This document shows, piece by piece, positions 42,568 to 52,151 of a DNA stretch of 64,000 bases. Origin of the DNA: Fibrobacteraceae bacterium (lineage in GTDB: Bacteria > Fibrobacterota > Fibrobacteria > Fibrobacterales > Fibrobacteraceae). The translations under genes were made by a program, and so were the position numbers. The notes beneath the pieces are model-generated. The model was not told where the DNA came from. It saw only the letters and a program-made list of their open reading frames with translations, and did no database searches. How positions within the stretch are numbered: the stretch's first letter is position 1; every line of letters starts with the position of its first letter. The stretch covers positions 1 through 64,000 of the forward strand of contig JAGBSH010000004.1 in the NCBI GenBank assembly GCA_017631885.1, written 5' to 3'.

Positions 42568-44405
42568 AACACTCTATTATTCTTTCCATTTTACTCGCCG
42601 GATTCTTTTCCGTCCAAACATTTGCTCAAGACCCGGTAGCTACTATAATCAAAGCAAAAGGTTTAATAGCTGCTGATAAATGTAATGAAATAGAATCCCT
42701 TTTAAAACCTATTGCCAAGAAAAAATTCCGACAGACTGTTGGAGAGCAAGCTACCACAATGCTTGCCGAATGCGCTCTTCGCACAGGCAATAAAAAAGAA
42801 GCTGAATCTTTAAGTTCTCGCTTTTTAGAATACCATACTGAATCACCTTATCTAGAAAGAATCCAAACCATTTCTGCAATACTACAAATAGAAAATGGCG
42901 CTATTTACGATGGCGTTGAAAAGCTTTTGCAGATTATCACTTATACCAAGAATCCTATTGCCAAAACAAGAGCTCGTGATGTCGCCATACAAACTCTTGC
43001 AGCGTCTTTACTCCCAGCAGAAAAATTGCAAACTCTTTTAGATAAATATCCTGTTGATAAAGATGTCAATGGCTGGCTTGAATTACAAATTGGGCGAGAA
43101 TCTCAAAATGAAAAGCGTTACAAAGCAGCAAGATACTGGTACAATCGTGTTTTAAAACGCTCAGGAATTTCAACAAGATTACAAGAAACAGCACAAAAAG
43201 GTATTGAGTCTTTACAGAATCAAGGTGCAGGCAAACCGGCCATCTTAATTCTTGCACCACTTTCTGGAGAATTTGCTGACTTTGGTGTAGCTGCCATGAA
43301 TGGTGTTTTGCTTGCCATTGAACAATCTGATTTTAAAGATAAAATTCATCTTCGAATTGCAGATACTCGTGCTGATGCTTTTACCGCTTTACGCCAAGCA
43401 CAAAAAGCAATTAGCCAAGATAGCGTTATAGCTATTATCGGTCCAATCATGAGTGCTCCGTCTGCAACTATTGCTGCATGGCTTGGTAGTAATTATCATA
43501 AAATTCCAATGATTACTCCAACAGCTACAGATGATGGCATTTCTCAAATGGGACCAAATATTTTCCAACTTAACATTACAATGAGCCAATTAGCTAAAAG
43601 CATTGCTAATTATGCAATAGATTGTTTTAATGTCAGAGAATTTGCCATTATGAACCCTCTTGGCGATTACGGAAATGCTATGACAGCAAGTTTTACACAA
43701 GCTGTAGAAAATCGTGGTGGAAAAATTATTGCTTACCAAAACTATTTGGAAGGGCGTCCTGATTACAAAACTGAATTTGATCTTTTACGTTCTGTTCGCT
43801 ATAAACAAGTGAATCGCAAAAAGAATATCGCCTATGGTTCAGATAATTTAGATGCCGTAAATCAAAAAGACAGAAAAGCTTATATGCAAGATTCTGTCGC
43901 TAAATACCCAGCCATCTTTATGCCAGCAACAAATCCTACTGATGCAGGCCTTATGATAAGCCAACTTGCTTTCCATAAAATCTCTGGATTACTCCTTGGA
44001 ACATCTGGCTTTTACGGAAGAGATTTATTGATTAACGGAAAAAATCAAGTAAATGGTTCTTTCTTTAGTGTGCCTGCATCTGACATTTATATAGACTCTA
44101 AAGAATACAAAAATTTTGCAGAAGCTTATAAAACAAAATGGGGTGAAGAACCTGGTTCAGATAAAGTAGCTGCTCTCAGTTATGATGCTGCAACTATCAT
44201 TTTAACTTCTGCTAAGACACAAAATCAAAATTTAGCAGAAGTGATTACAAAACAAAGTTCTTTTAACGGGCTCTTTGGCGAAATTAAATTCAAGAAAGGT
44301 GCTAATATCAATTCACAAATTGTTAGTGTTGAAAAGAATCGATTTAAATTCATGAATGGTTGCCCAGTTGAAGAATCAGATACAACGGCAACTAATAAAA
44401 AATAA
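42564..44405 (+). CDS. LpoA-like / periplasmic binding protein with N-terminal helical repeats
   Basis: A 613-residue exported protein. After a signal peptide (to TFAQ), a helical-repeat region (about 25-215) is followed by a type I periplasmic-binding fold (about 220-605), with PAILILAPLSGEFADFGVAAMNGVLLAI and IAIIGPIMSAPSATIAAWLG. This two-part layout recalls LpoA, an outer-membrane activator of PBP1A, and amino-acid-binding proteins of the LivJ type. There is no lipobox Cys, so it is not a standard Lpo lipoprotein. It overlaps the nucleotidyltransferase gene and is followed by a strong terminator. Confidence 0.78.
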   Translation: MKHSIILSILLAGFFSVQTFAQDPVATIIKAKGLIAADKCNEIESLLKPIAKKKFRQTVGEQATTMLAECALRTGNKKEAESLSSRFLEYHTESPYLERIQTISAILQIENGAIYDGVEKLLQIITYTKNPIAKTRARDVAIQTLAASLLPAEKLQTLLDKYPVDKDVNGWLELQIGRESQNEKRYKAARYWYNRVLKRSGISTRLQETAQKGIESLQNQGAGKPAILILAPLSGEFADFGVAAMNGVLLAIEQSDFKDKIHLRIADTRADAFTALRQAQKAISQDSVIAIIGPIMSAPSATIAAWLGSNYHKIPMITPTATDDGISQMGPNIFQLNITMSQLAKSIANYAIDCFNVREFAIMNPLGDYGNAMTASFTQAVENRGGKIIAYQNYLEGRPDYKTEFDLLRSVRYKQVNRKKNIAYGSDNLDAVNQKDRKAYMQDSVAKYPAIFMPATNPTDAGLMISQLAFHKISGLLLGTSGFYGRDLLINGKNQVNGSFFSVPASDIYIDSKEYKNFAEAYKTKWGEEPGSDKVAALSYDAATIILTSAKTQNQNLAEVITKQSSFNGLFGEIKFKKGANINSQIVSVEKNRFKFMNGCPVEESDTTATNKK

Positions 44406-44417
44406 CTCTCTTATACA

Positions 44418-44451
44418 AAAAAAGGTTCAGTTAATAACTGAACCTTTTTTA
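44418..44451. terminator. bidirectional terminator
   Basis: AAAGGTTCAGTT and AACTGAACCTTT arms around AAT, with A/T runs on both sides, between the LpoA-like gene and the convergent small gene. Confidence 0.88.
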
Positions 44452-44640
44452 TTACGAAGCTAAAAGTTCGGCAACAAAATCTGGAGATTCTCCTTGATGA
44501 TATAGCCTAAGCAATATAGCTTCATCAGTACAATCGTCTAAATTAATATCCCAATTGACAATCAGGACTTCGCGTAAACGCTTTTTAAAAGACTGGAAAC
44601 CAGCCAGAGAAGAGTAGGATGCTGCTTTAGAAATAAACAT
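44452..44640 (-). CDS. small conserved-looking protein with strong ribosome site
   Basis: A 62-residue protein. A perfect AGGAGG with 6-nt spacing precedes ATG 44640, one of the best Shine-Dalgarno matches in the window, so it is very likely expressed. The N-terminus is FISKAASYSSLAGFQSFKKRLREVL; the rest is acidic and helical (DINLDDCTDEAILLRLYHQGESPDFVAELL). No signal peptide or known domain is seen. It is isolated, with its own terminator, and convergent to the LpoA-like gene. Confidence 0.7.
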   Translation of the reverse strand: MFISKAASYSSLAGFQSFKKRLREVLIVNWDINLDDCTDEAILLRLYHQGESPDFVAELLAS

Positions 44641-44855
44641 CTTAAACCTCCTTTTTCTTTTGAAGTACAACTATTTTCTTAAAAAAACAATAGCCTAAAA
44701 CAAAAAAGGTTTATCTTGAAAGGCCGCGCAAAAACTAAAATCTTTCTAAGTCATTTTTTGTCAATTACTTAGAAAGTTTAAATTCTATTCTAATCTGGAA
44801 TATATTTTTTAACCTTTTTAAAAGACAAAGACTTTATTTTTTATATTATCAACTA

Positions 44856-45788
44856 ATGTTTCGATTTATTTTATTCACTTTAATTTCTTTTAGCTTTGCG
44901 ACTTCGCAAAATAATGCCTTCTCTTTAGGTGATTTAGATTCTTCTATTTCAAAAGTTATGCAACTGATTGTAAATGGAAAATATAAAGAGGCTAAACAAG
45001 AATCAAAAAGCATTACAGAAAAAAATCAAGGTATTGCCTGCATTTTGGAAGGTATGGTTTTAATAGGACAATATGATGATTTAGGAGATACAACTGCTAT
45101 ACTTACTGCAACAAAGCTTTTAAATAAATGTAAATCCGATGGGTATTGGGAAGCTCTTCGTATTTTTCAATTAGGTTATACTCAAAGCGAACAAGGACAT
45201 TCTTTAAAAGGAGCAATCAATACAAAATCGGCTGCAAAAATTTTTGAAAAATCAAATGACAGAGATTCAAAAGCCTTTTATGCTATTTATGCTTACTATA
45301 TGAATAACGCTTTAAGTTGGTTACCTTTCGTAAATGACAATAGCAATACTTATTTACAAGCTCTCACACAAGGTGCTAAAAATTCAAAATGGTTCTGGCC
45401 TTTATTTACAACATCTTTAATCTGGATGCATTACGACCGCGAAGAATATGATAAGGGTTTACAATTAGCAAATTCTGCTTTGAAACGAGTTCCAAATCAC
45501 CCTGTCTTTTTACAAATCAAAGCCGATATGCTTTATCGCATGAAACAATATAAGCAGGCGGCACAAATTTATGAAGCAAGCGCTTCGGATTATTTAACAA
45601 GAACAGGAAAATCTTTACGTTATTGGTGTGCTGTTGCTAACTTGATTCGGATTTATCATGATGCCAAAAACGAGCAACAGAAAATAAAATGGCAAAAAGA
45701 ATTAAATGCGCCTGAATTCAATGCCATTAAAGATTGGATGCCTGCTTCTTTAATGACTGATTTAAAAGAAAGAAAACTATATAATTAA
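44856..45788 (+). CDS. exported TPR-like protein
   Basis: A 310-residue protein with a short signal peptide (MFRFILFTLISFSFATSQ), then helix pairs with TPR spacing: LIVNGKYKEAKQESKSI, IYAYYMNNALSWLPFVN, YDKGLQLANSALKRVPNHPVFLQIKADML and YKQAAQIYEASASDYL. It probably binds another envelope protein. There is no lipobox. It ends near a bidirectional terminator shared with the cellulase operon. Confidence 0.75.
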   Translation: MFRFILFTLISFSFATSQNNAFSLGDLDSSISKVMQLIVNGKYKEAKQESKSITEKNQGIACILEGMVLIGQYDDLGDTTAILTATKLLNKCKSDGYWEALRIFQLGYTQSEQGHSLKGAINTKSAAKIFEKSNDRDSKAFYAIYAYYMNNALSWLPFVNDNSNTYLQALTQGAKNSKWFWPLFTTSLIWMHYDREEYDKGLQLANSALKRVPNHPVFLQIKADMLYRMKQYKQAAQIYEASASDYLTRTGKSLRYWCAVANLIRIYHDAKNEQQKIKWQKELNAPEFNAIKDWMPASLMTDLKERKLYN

Positions 45789-45880
45789 TTTTTATGCTTT
45801 CTTTTTTTAAACTCTAATGGTTAGCTTTAATAAATGTAAAAAGTTGCCTACTGACAAAGCCAATATTTTCTTTATACAAA

Positions 45881-45908
45881 AAAACTCGCAGTCTTAACTG
45901 CGAGTTTT
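45881..45908. terminator. bidirectional terminator between the TPR and GH45 genes
   Basis: AAAACTCGCAGT and ACTGCGAGTTTT arms with a CTTA loop, T runs on both sides. Confidence 0.88.
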
Positions 45909-45936
45909 TACTTTCTTAATATTTTTTCAAGCAATT

Positions 45937-47391
45937 TTAATATTTTTCAAGCAATTGAGCAGGGCATTCCACTTCTTTATAATTGTGATTAGGATTACCT
46001 GCTGCTTCCATCCAGTTAGCAAGGAACAAGCAACCTTCTTTAGCCTTTGAGTTATTACTGAAAACGCTATTACACTTTTGTGTTAAGCAACTCTTATAAC
46101 TACTTGCATTGTATCCAGAGGATTCTTCGCAATCACTTAAAAGACCACCATATTGTTTTCCTTGACTACCCCAACCAAAACCAGAGCAACCATTGTACAT
46201 ACCAACGCCACCACCAGGAATCATAATATCAAACTGACCCTTTTCTACATCTGTACCAACATTAGAAGCCATAACAATCAAAGTTTTACCTTTGAGTTTT
46301 TTCTGGTTTGCATCACTTGAATATTTTCCAGTACCAGTAAATTCAAGAGCAAAGCAACGACCACATTTACCTCCGTTAGCAGCAGGTACTGCTGCAAATG
46401 CAAGTGCTAAGTTATCATTAATAACCATAGGAATCTGGCTCAAGCATGTACCAGCATTACCGCCATCACACATACTCTTTGAACCAGCGTCATTAATTTC
46501 TTGCTGCTGAACGTTACATTGTTTTGCAGTATTACCACCAGCATTTTCTGTCCAAGAACAACTTGGTTTACAGCAATCCCAATAACGAGTTGCCCAACCA
46601 CTACCACTTTCACCGCCTGGAATGTAGTTAATTACAGGTGTTGTATTACTACTGCTTGCTCTAGAACTTGAAGATTGTTTTTTAGAAGAAGATGAAGAGG
46701 ATTGTGGTTGCTGTTGTTGCTGTCCACCTTGTTGGTTTCCACCATTATTCCAATCAGAAGATGATGATGGAGTTGGATTAGGGTTAACGTTTCCACCACC
46801 ATAATTAGGGTCAACAACACTAGAAGAAGATACAACAGGATTTACAGGCACGCCAGTATTAGGATCAACTACTACGTCGCCACCAGCAGAAGAAAGACCT
46901 GGAACTGGATTAACTGGTAAACCTGTATTAGGATCAACTACTACATCTGCAGAAGAAGATACGATAACAGCAACTGGATTGCCAGCGCCATCTACAACAG
47001 TTCCATTGTCAAGAGCGATGTTTCCTTCTGGAGTTAAAACGCCAACAAGAACACCTGTTCCATCTTTAATAGTTCCATCTGGGTTAATGACGTAACCGCC
47101 TGGAGTAACCAAGACAACTTCATTCCAATCAAAACCGGTTTCAAGAATAGCACCGTTATTAGCAACTAAGTTACCGGCACCATCTAAAACACCAACAGGG
47201 CGTTGCATGGTATCATAAACTTTACCATCTGGATATACCCAATAATGCCCACTTTCAGAAACTGCTGGGTACAATCCCATAACTACTTCAGAAGTAGGAT
47301 TGTTAGAAGCTGATGATGATTCATCAGAACAATTCCAAAAAACACAGGCAGCCAATAAGGCAATCAATGTTTTATAACCATATTTTTTCAT
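45937..47391 (-). CDS. GH45 endoglucanase lipoprotein (second of pair)
   Basis: A 484-residue lipoprotein (signal to FWNC, Cys21, then SDESSSAS). Residues about 40-170 are a run of short Asp-Gly repeats (VYPDGKVYD, VINPDGTIKDGTG, IALDNGTVVDGAG). A Ser-, Asn- and Gln-rich linker follows to about 255. The GH45 catalytic domain then has the signature ATRYWDCCKPSCSW (about 268-281) with the first catalytic Asp in YWD; the second Asp is in GQFDIMIPGGGVG (about 385). Many Cys indicate disulfides. It cleaves beta-1,4-glucan (cellulose) by inversion, probably at the cell surface. It lies 42 nt downstream of its paralogue. Confidence 0.92.
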   Translation of the reverse strand: MKKYGYKTLIALLAACVFWNCSDESSSASNNPTSEVVMGLYPAVSESGHYWVYPDGKVYDTMQRPVGVLDGAGNLVANNGAILETGFDWNEVVLVTPGGYVINPDGTIKDGTGVLVGVLTPEGNIALDNGTVVDGAGNPVAVIVSSSADVVVDPNTGLPVNPVPGLSSAGGDVVVDPNTGVPVNPVVSSSSVVDPNYGGGNVNPNPTPSSSSDWNNGGNQQGGQQQQQPQSSSSSSKKQSSSSRASSSNTTPVINYIPGGESGSGWATRYWDCCKPSCSWTENAGGNTAKQCNVQQQEINDAGSKSMCDGGNAGTCLSQIPMVINDNLALAFAAVPAANGGKCGRCFALEFTGTGKYSSDANQKKLKGKTLIVMASNVGTDVEKGQFDIMIPGGGVGMYNGCSGFGWGSQGKQYGGLLSDCEESSGYNASSYKSCLTQKCNSVFSNNSKAKEGCLFLANWMEAAGNPNHNYKEVECPAQLLEKY

Positions 47392-47433
47392 TTTATCCTC
47401 TCTAGGTTTAACCCTTCTCCAACACCTTGAGTT

Positions 47434-48942
47434 TTATAAATCTCCACCTGTATAAGACTTCCATTCAGAACGATATTGAATATCTGTAATTTTCGTTGTG
47501 TTAATAGTTGTCTTATACTTATCCACCAAATACTGCGGGCAATCAATTTCTTCATAGACGTAAGTTGGGTTGTCTGCTGCCATATACCATTCAGCAAACC
47601 ACTTACAACCACGCAACAAATTCGGATGATTCGGGAACACAAGATCGCATTTTTCAATAATGCAATTTTGGTAAGCTTCAACAGTGTTATCCCAACCAAG
47701 GCTTTGCTGGCATTCTGTTAAGAAACCACCAAATCCAGCACCAAGTTGATCTTTACTTACGCCAATTTGTGTGGAAAGCGCATCAAATGCACCAACACCA
47801 CCGCCTGGAACCATCATATCAAATTGCCCTACTTCTACATCATGGCCAATATTAGAAGCCATAACAATCAAATGTTTCCCTTTAAGTGCTTTGTGAGTCG
47901 CTTTAATATCATTTGCATGGTTACCACCATTATATTGTAAATGGAAACATTTGCCGCAAGCAGCTTGTGAACCAGGTGCTGCAACAAAAGCGTATGAAAG
48001 TGTATCATTCACTGCAATAGGAGCCATATCTGTGCAAGTAAAGGCACCATTTGCACCACCATCACTCGCTTCAGTACAAGCACTTGTTGTGCCTGCATAA
48101 CCTGTCCAATATTCAGAAATGTCTTTACTCAAAGTATATGTTGGAATTTCAACATCATTAATGTTACAATTGCGAGCTGTTGTTAAACCAGCTTGATAAG
48201 TTTCTTCTGATGTAGTATCTACATTACCTGGCCAAGAACAATGAGGTTTACAAGCATCCCAATAACGAGAACTCCAACCTGTTCCTTGTCCACCTTGAGT
48301 CAAAAGATCTTTATAAGAAGCTACCGGATAAGAATTGATATCAGAACCAGGAGAAACTACTTCTTGCATACTACTAGAAGATTCTACTGGAGTTACACAA
48401 TTGCCGGTGTTAGGATCACATTCTAATTCTGCACTACTGGAAGATTCTAGTGAAGGCTCAACACCTGAAGACAAGGTAGGTATTTCTATTAACGCAGAAG
48501 AAGATTCTGGACTTTCAACAGGTTTGCCTGACAAATCAACAACTGTTCCATCACCAAGAACAACATTACCATTAGAAATTGTACCCACTATTGTTCCATC
48601 TGGTAAAGATACATTGCCATCTGGAGCAACGATATAAGTTCCTGTAAAATAAGGAAGATTTTCTTTTACGATATCTGACTCTACAATATTGCCTGCTAAA
48701 TCTACAATAGTACCTTCAGTAAATGTCCCAACTAACTCACCAGACGCATCTTTTACACTACCATCGGCATAAACAAAATAACCACTAGGGGATATAACAG
48801 GATATTGATTAAGAGATTCTACACTTGAAGAAGAAACTAGATCAGAAACACCTGAACTAGAGCTCGAATTATCATCAGAGCAATTCAAAAAGCATACTGC
48901 TAAACTAAAAATTAAGAATATCTTAAAACAAGAATTTTTCAT
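47434..48942 (-). CDS. GH45 endoglucanase lipoprotein (first of pair)
   Basis: A 502-residue lipoprotein. AAGGA before ATG 48942 and the signal peptide MKNSCFKIFLIFSLAVCFLNC set the start, though the frame stays open further upstream. The N-terminal repeat region (VYADGSVKDASGELVG, NVSLPDGTIVGTI, NVVLGDGTVVDLSG) resembles that of the next gene. The Ser-rich linker is shorter. The GH45 domain begins near SSRYWDACKPHCSW (about 225-240), with GQFDMMVPGGGVG near 372. Catalytic Asp residues are kept. Compared with its partner it has an insertion of about 40 residues. Tandem duplication and divergence are the likely origin. Confidence 0.92.
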   Translation of the reverse strand: MKNSCFKIFLIFSLAVCFLNCSDDNSSSSSGVSDLVSSSSVESLNQYPVISPSGYFVYADGSVKDASGELVGTFTEGTIVDLAGNIVESDIVKENLPYFTGTYIVAPDGNVSLPDGTIVGTISNGNVVLGDGTVVDLSGKPVESPESSSALIEIPTLSSGVEPSLESSSSAELECDPNTGNCVTPVESSSSMQEVVSPGSDINSYPVASYKDLLTQGGQGTGWSSRYWDACKPHCSWPGNVDTTSEETYQAGLTTARNCNINDVEIPTYTLSKDISEYWTGYAGTTSACTEASDGGANGAFTCTDMAPIAVNDTLSYAFVAAPGSQAACGKCFHLQYNGGNHANDIKATHKALKGKHLIVMASNIGHDVEVGQFDMMVPGGGVGAFDALSTQIGVSKDQLGAGFGGFLTECQQSLGWDNTVEAYQNCIIEKCDLVFPNHPNLLRGCKWFAEWYMAADNPTYVYEEIDCPQYLVDKYKTTINTTKITDIQYRSEWKSYTGGDL

Positions 48943-49024
48943 AAATCCTTTTCCTTCTACCCAAACTTCCCTAAAAGTAGATTCTTTATAGAGAAAGAAA
49001 TGTAAAAAAATACTTATCCTATCT

Positions 49025-49663
49025 TTAGTGTTCCAAATCTGTTCCCAAATCACACTTTTCTTGCTTTATACTAGAAAAATCCCCATGACCGTAATAAACA
49101 AGAGTCTCTTGAGGCAATTCTAAAATTTTTTTTACAGATTGTTTCATTTGTTCTTTGTCTGAATAGATATACTCTAAAGTCCCCAATTTTGCTTTTTCAA
49201 GAAGATCCCCAACAAAAACCATTTTCAATTTCGGTATATAATAAGACAAACCACCTGGAGAATGTCCTGGTGTTTCTAAAATATGAATTTCATTTTCACC
49301 CACGACTAATTTATCGCCCTCTTTTACGTATCTATCAATTTGTGGTTCTATATCTGCAAAAGGCCAATAACGGCGACGTATTGGTTTCTCTGTAATTTCT
49401 CTTGGAATCTGATCTGAAATATTAGCTATCGATTCTGAAGCAAATAATTCCTTAAGCATTTCATTACCATAAATATGGTCTACATGCAAATGAGTATTCA
49501 GTGTATACCGAACAACTAATTCTTTTTCTCGGATATATGCTTCTAATTCTTGCTTTTCACGCCTAGTTTGACACCCAGGGTCAATAACAACCGCCTCTTT
49601 ATTACCCATGTCAACAACATAGGTATTTTCTAAAAAAGGATTGAAAACAAAACGGTGAATCAT
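49025..49663 (-). CDS. MBL-fold metallo-hydrolase (glyoxalase II-like)
   Basis: A 212-residue metallo-beta-lactamase fold protein with the zinc motif NTHLHVDHIYGNEML (HxHxDH), a later GHSPGGLSYYI with the third His, and FVGDLLEKAKLG with the bridging Asp. A final YYGHGDFSS supplies the last His. It has the size of GloB-like and persulfide-dioxygenase-like family members; the exact substrate is unknown. Its start codon abuts the folD stop with no gap, so the two are co-translated. Confidence 0.87.
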   Translation of the reverse strand: MIHRFVFNPFLENTYVVDMGNKEAVVIDPGCQTRREKQELEAYIREKELVVRYTLNTHLHVDHIYGNEMLKELFASESIANISDQIPREITEKPIRRRYWPFADIEPQIDRYVKEGDKLVVGENEIHILETPGHSPGGLSYYIPKLKMVFVGDLLEKAKLGTLEYIYSDKEQMKQSVKKILELPQETLVYYGHGDFSSIKQEKCDLGTDLEH

Positions 49664-50506
49664 TTAACCAATAAATGCTTCGCCACTTTCAACAGACTGC
49701 CGAATAAGCGTATTAATGGTCATTGGGCCCACACCACCTGGAACAGGAGTGTAAGCACTTGAAACTTCTGCAAGACCTTCTTTTTCGATATCACCTACAC
49801 CACCTGGATGGTACCCTGCATCAATAACGACAGCACCTTTTTTTATCCAAGAAGTTTTAATCAATTCTGGGCGGCCAACAGCGCCAACTAAAATATCGGC
49901 CTGGCCAATAATTTTAGGCAAATTCTGAGTTTTGCTATGACAAATTGTGACAGTACAATTTTCATTTAAAAGCATCATTGCCATAGGTTTTCCAAGAATT
50001 GCACTACGCCCAACAACAACTGCATGCTTGCCAGATAATGGAATATTATAGCTTTTTAAAATTGTCATGATTCCTGCTGGAGTAGCACAACCATAAGCTT
50101 TTTCTCCCATAGCCATACGACCAAAACCTAGACAGGTGACGCCATCTACATCTTTACGTGCATCAATTGCTTCAAAAGCAGCTCTTTCATCTATCTGGCG
50201 AGGAACAGGATGTTGTAATAAAATCCCATGAACATCTGGATTTTCATTTAATTCTTGAATTTTAGCAAGTAATTCTTCTGTTGTTGTAGTTTCTGGTAAA
50301 TGAACACGAATACTTTCCATTCCGACACGAGCGCAAGCATTACCCTTCATTTTAACATAAGTTGCACTCGCTGGATCATCACCAACAAGAATTGTAGCCA
50401 AAATCGGTGTTTTTCCAGTTTTTTCTTTTAATTTTGCCACGCGTACAGATAATTCTTCTTCTGTAGTTTTAGCTAATGCTTTACCATCCAAAATCAAAGC
50501 GGACAT
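49664..50506 (-). CDS. folD: methylenetetrahydrofolate dehydrogenase/cyclohydrolase
   Basis: A 280-residue bifunctional folate enzyme. Motifs are [23 protein letters not shown] (with the cyclohydrolase Tyr and Lys), [27 protein letters not shown] and the C-terminal [13 protein letters not shown]. The NADP region [18 protein letters not shown] is normal. Length is typical. It supplies formyl-THF for purines, linking it to purM elsewhere in the window. The downstream MBL gene begins directly at its stop codon. Confidence 0.96.
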   Translation of the reverse strand: MSALILDGKALAKTTEEELSVRVAKLKEKTGKTPILATILVGDDPASATYVKMKGNACARVGMESIRVHLPETTTTEELLAKIQELNENPDVHGILLQHPVPRQIDERAAFEAIDARKDVDGVTCLGFGRMAMGEKAYGCATPAGIMTILKSYNIPLSGKHAVVVGRSAILGKPMAMMLLNENCTVTICHSKTQNLPKIIGQADILVGAVGRPELIKTSWIKKGAVVIDAGYHPGGVGDIEKEGLAEVSSAYTPVPGGVGPMTINTLIRQSVESGEAFIG

Positions 50507-50539
50507 AAAAACTCCTATTCAAAATAATTTTTTAATCTT

Positions 50540-51493
50540 TTGATTATTCAATCAAAACTAATTCCATTTCTTAAGCAAAAGATAAAAAATCTATTACCTT
50601 CTTTTGCTTTTATTTTATATAATTTTTATTCCATTAGCTTAAGTTATTTTAAAATGAAATTTTCCTTTCTGCATATTCTGGTTTCAAAAGCATTGAAAAA
50701 TACTTTGCTTTTATTGAAGTGGAAAAAAAATATCATTTATAAAAATCTTCATTTCATTTTTCCAGATTTTTCAGAACAAAAAATTTTAAACATTTATCGC
50801 AACATTATCATTAATATTTCTGAAACAGCAACAGAATTTCTTTTTGGAAACCATTCATACAAAAACTTACCCACGGAATTAAAATTATTTCCATTTAAAA
50901 ACAACAATATCAAATTTTCCATTGAAGATAATTCAATACCTATTATTGAAAAAATGAAAAAAGGGGGAGTCTTTCTAACTGCTCATTTTGGAAATTATGA
51001 AGCAATTGGTCCTTGGCTAATTCGACTAGGAATACCTTTAAAAGCAAGTTATGCTTCTATTAAACCAAAATTTTTAGACTCATTTGTTAAAAATAAATTG
51101 CGCGCTATCAATGGTAATTCTTATACAACTTTTATAAAAAATCCAAAGCAAATTCTAAAAATACTAGATGAACAAAAACTTTTTTGTCTTGTGGCTGATC
51201 AAGATTACCGTAAAAAAAATGCTATGAGCAGCATATTTTTAGGAAAAGAAGTTTGTTGTAATCCTATTCCAAATTTTATTCTGAAACACAGACCAAATAC
51301 TCCTTTTTATATCTGTTGGATTTTAGAAACTAAAAATGAAAAAATATTACACGCAATAGAAATAAAAAATAAAGATATTTACAAATCTTTCCACAATGTA
51401 TTAGAATCTTTAATATATTCACAAATTTCAAATTGGTTTGGCTGGACTCATAGGCGTTTTTTAGGAAAAGAAAATCAATATACAATTTATTAA
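50540..51493 (+). CDS. LpxL/HtrB-type lipid A acyltransferase family
   Basis: A protein of up to 317 residues with the family block HFGNYEAIGPWL (HxxxxE, His near 150), LKWKKNIIYKNLHFIFP upstream of it, and VADQDYRKKNAMSSIFLGKEV downstream, a close pattern to lipid A late acyltransferases. The N-terminal hydrophobic stretch anchors it to the inner membrane. The start is doubtful: TTG 50540 gives the full N-terminal region homologous to LpxL, while ATG 50654 would remove it; neither has a clear ribosome site. Codon use is very AT-rich. It borders the origin-like region. Confidence 0.75.
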   Translation: MIIQSKLIPFLKQKIKNLLPSFAFILYNFYSISLSYFKMKFSFLHILVSKALKNTLLLLKWKKNIIYKNLHFIFPDFSEQKILNIYRNIIINISETATEFLFGNHSYKNLPTELKLFPFKNNNIKFSIEDNSIPIIEKMKKGGVFLTAHFGNYEAIGPWLIRLGIPLKASYASIKPKFLDSFVKNKLRAINGNSYTTFIKNPKQILKILDEQKLFCLVADQDYRKKNAMSSIFLGKEVCCNPIPNFILKHRPNTPFYICWILETKNEKILHAIEIKNKDIYKSFHNVLESLIYSQISNWFGWTHRRFLGKENQYTIY

Positions 51494-51780
51494 CATTTTA
51501 TTAAACATCTATAAAGTTAGATTTTTGTTTATTTTAGCCAAATAACGGACAATCATTTTTCATTTATTGTTTTTTATTCACATATTTTCACATAATAATC
51601 AATAAATAACTTATTCACAATTTTGTTTTTAGAAAAATATTTTTTTAATATTTGTTAATAAGTTTAATGTTTCACGTGAAACATTCTAAAATATTTATCC
51701 ACAACTTTTCAACTTTTATTAACTCAATGATATTCAAATACATATCTCATTTTTAACCCTTGTGGATAGTCCCATTTTTC
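51494..51780. other. probable replication origin region (DnaA boxes and parS)
   Basis: An AT-rich gap with DnaA-box-like sites TTATTCACA (51574-51582 and 51611-51619), TTATCCACA (51695-51703) and the reverse TGTGGATAG (51761-51769), plus a parS 16-mer at 51668. rsmG, parA and parB follow about 1.2 kb away, an arrangement seen at many bacterial origins. No dnaA or dnaN is in the window. GC skew was not computed. Nothing is coded between 51494 and 51900. Confidence 0.65.
51668..51683. promoter_or_regulatory. parS centromere site 1
   Basis: TGTTTCACGTGAAACA is a perfect 16-bp palindrome and an exact match to the parS consensus bound by ParB, which is encoded at 54391. Confidence 0.93.
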
Positions 51781-51944
51781 TGATTTTATTCTGATGAATT
51801 ACTTGAAAAATATTCGCTTTCTCCGCAGGCAGATTTTTTATTACCAATTTATTTATAAGTAAGTTAAAATGAAATGCTAAGACTTTGGTTTGTATTTTAG
51901 TTTTAAATCATATAACTTGAATTCAGATTACTTTTTGAAAATGG

Positions 51945-52079
51945 AGCGGTGTGAGCCTGAGTAGCGAGAGGGTAGCGGAAAATGGCTTTGTGTTTTTTAT
52001 AGGAAAGGTGATTTTCAAAATAAATTTTGAAAATCGTCGACAAAGCCAGTTGAAGCGAGGGAGAGACTTCTCCCTTTTT
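51945..52079 (+). repeat. structured repeat element S, copy 2
   Basis: 135 nt, plus strand. It has GTAGCGAGAGGGTAGCGG, arm GGCTTTGT (51984-51991), an inner 26-nt palindrome GATTTTCAAAAT/ATTTTGAAAATC (52010-52035), arm ACAAAGCC (52040-52047), CAGTTGAAGCGAGGGAGAGA and a terminal TTCTCCC with T run. The same parts lie in the same order in copy 3. It sits 72 nt before the small ORF at 52152. Confidence 0.88.
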
Positions 52080-52151
52080 AGACAAATAAATATTTTTTAA
52101 TTCAATTCCATTTTTAACTATATACATCGCTATTTATCGTTTGGAGAGTAT

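Noticed and set aside
48943-49053. Upstream extension of the first GH45 gene
   Set aside because: It would put 37 residues before a perfect lipoprotein signal and overlap the MBL gene.
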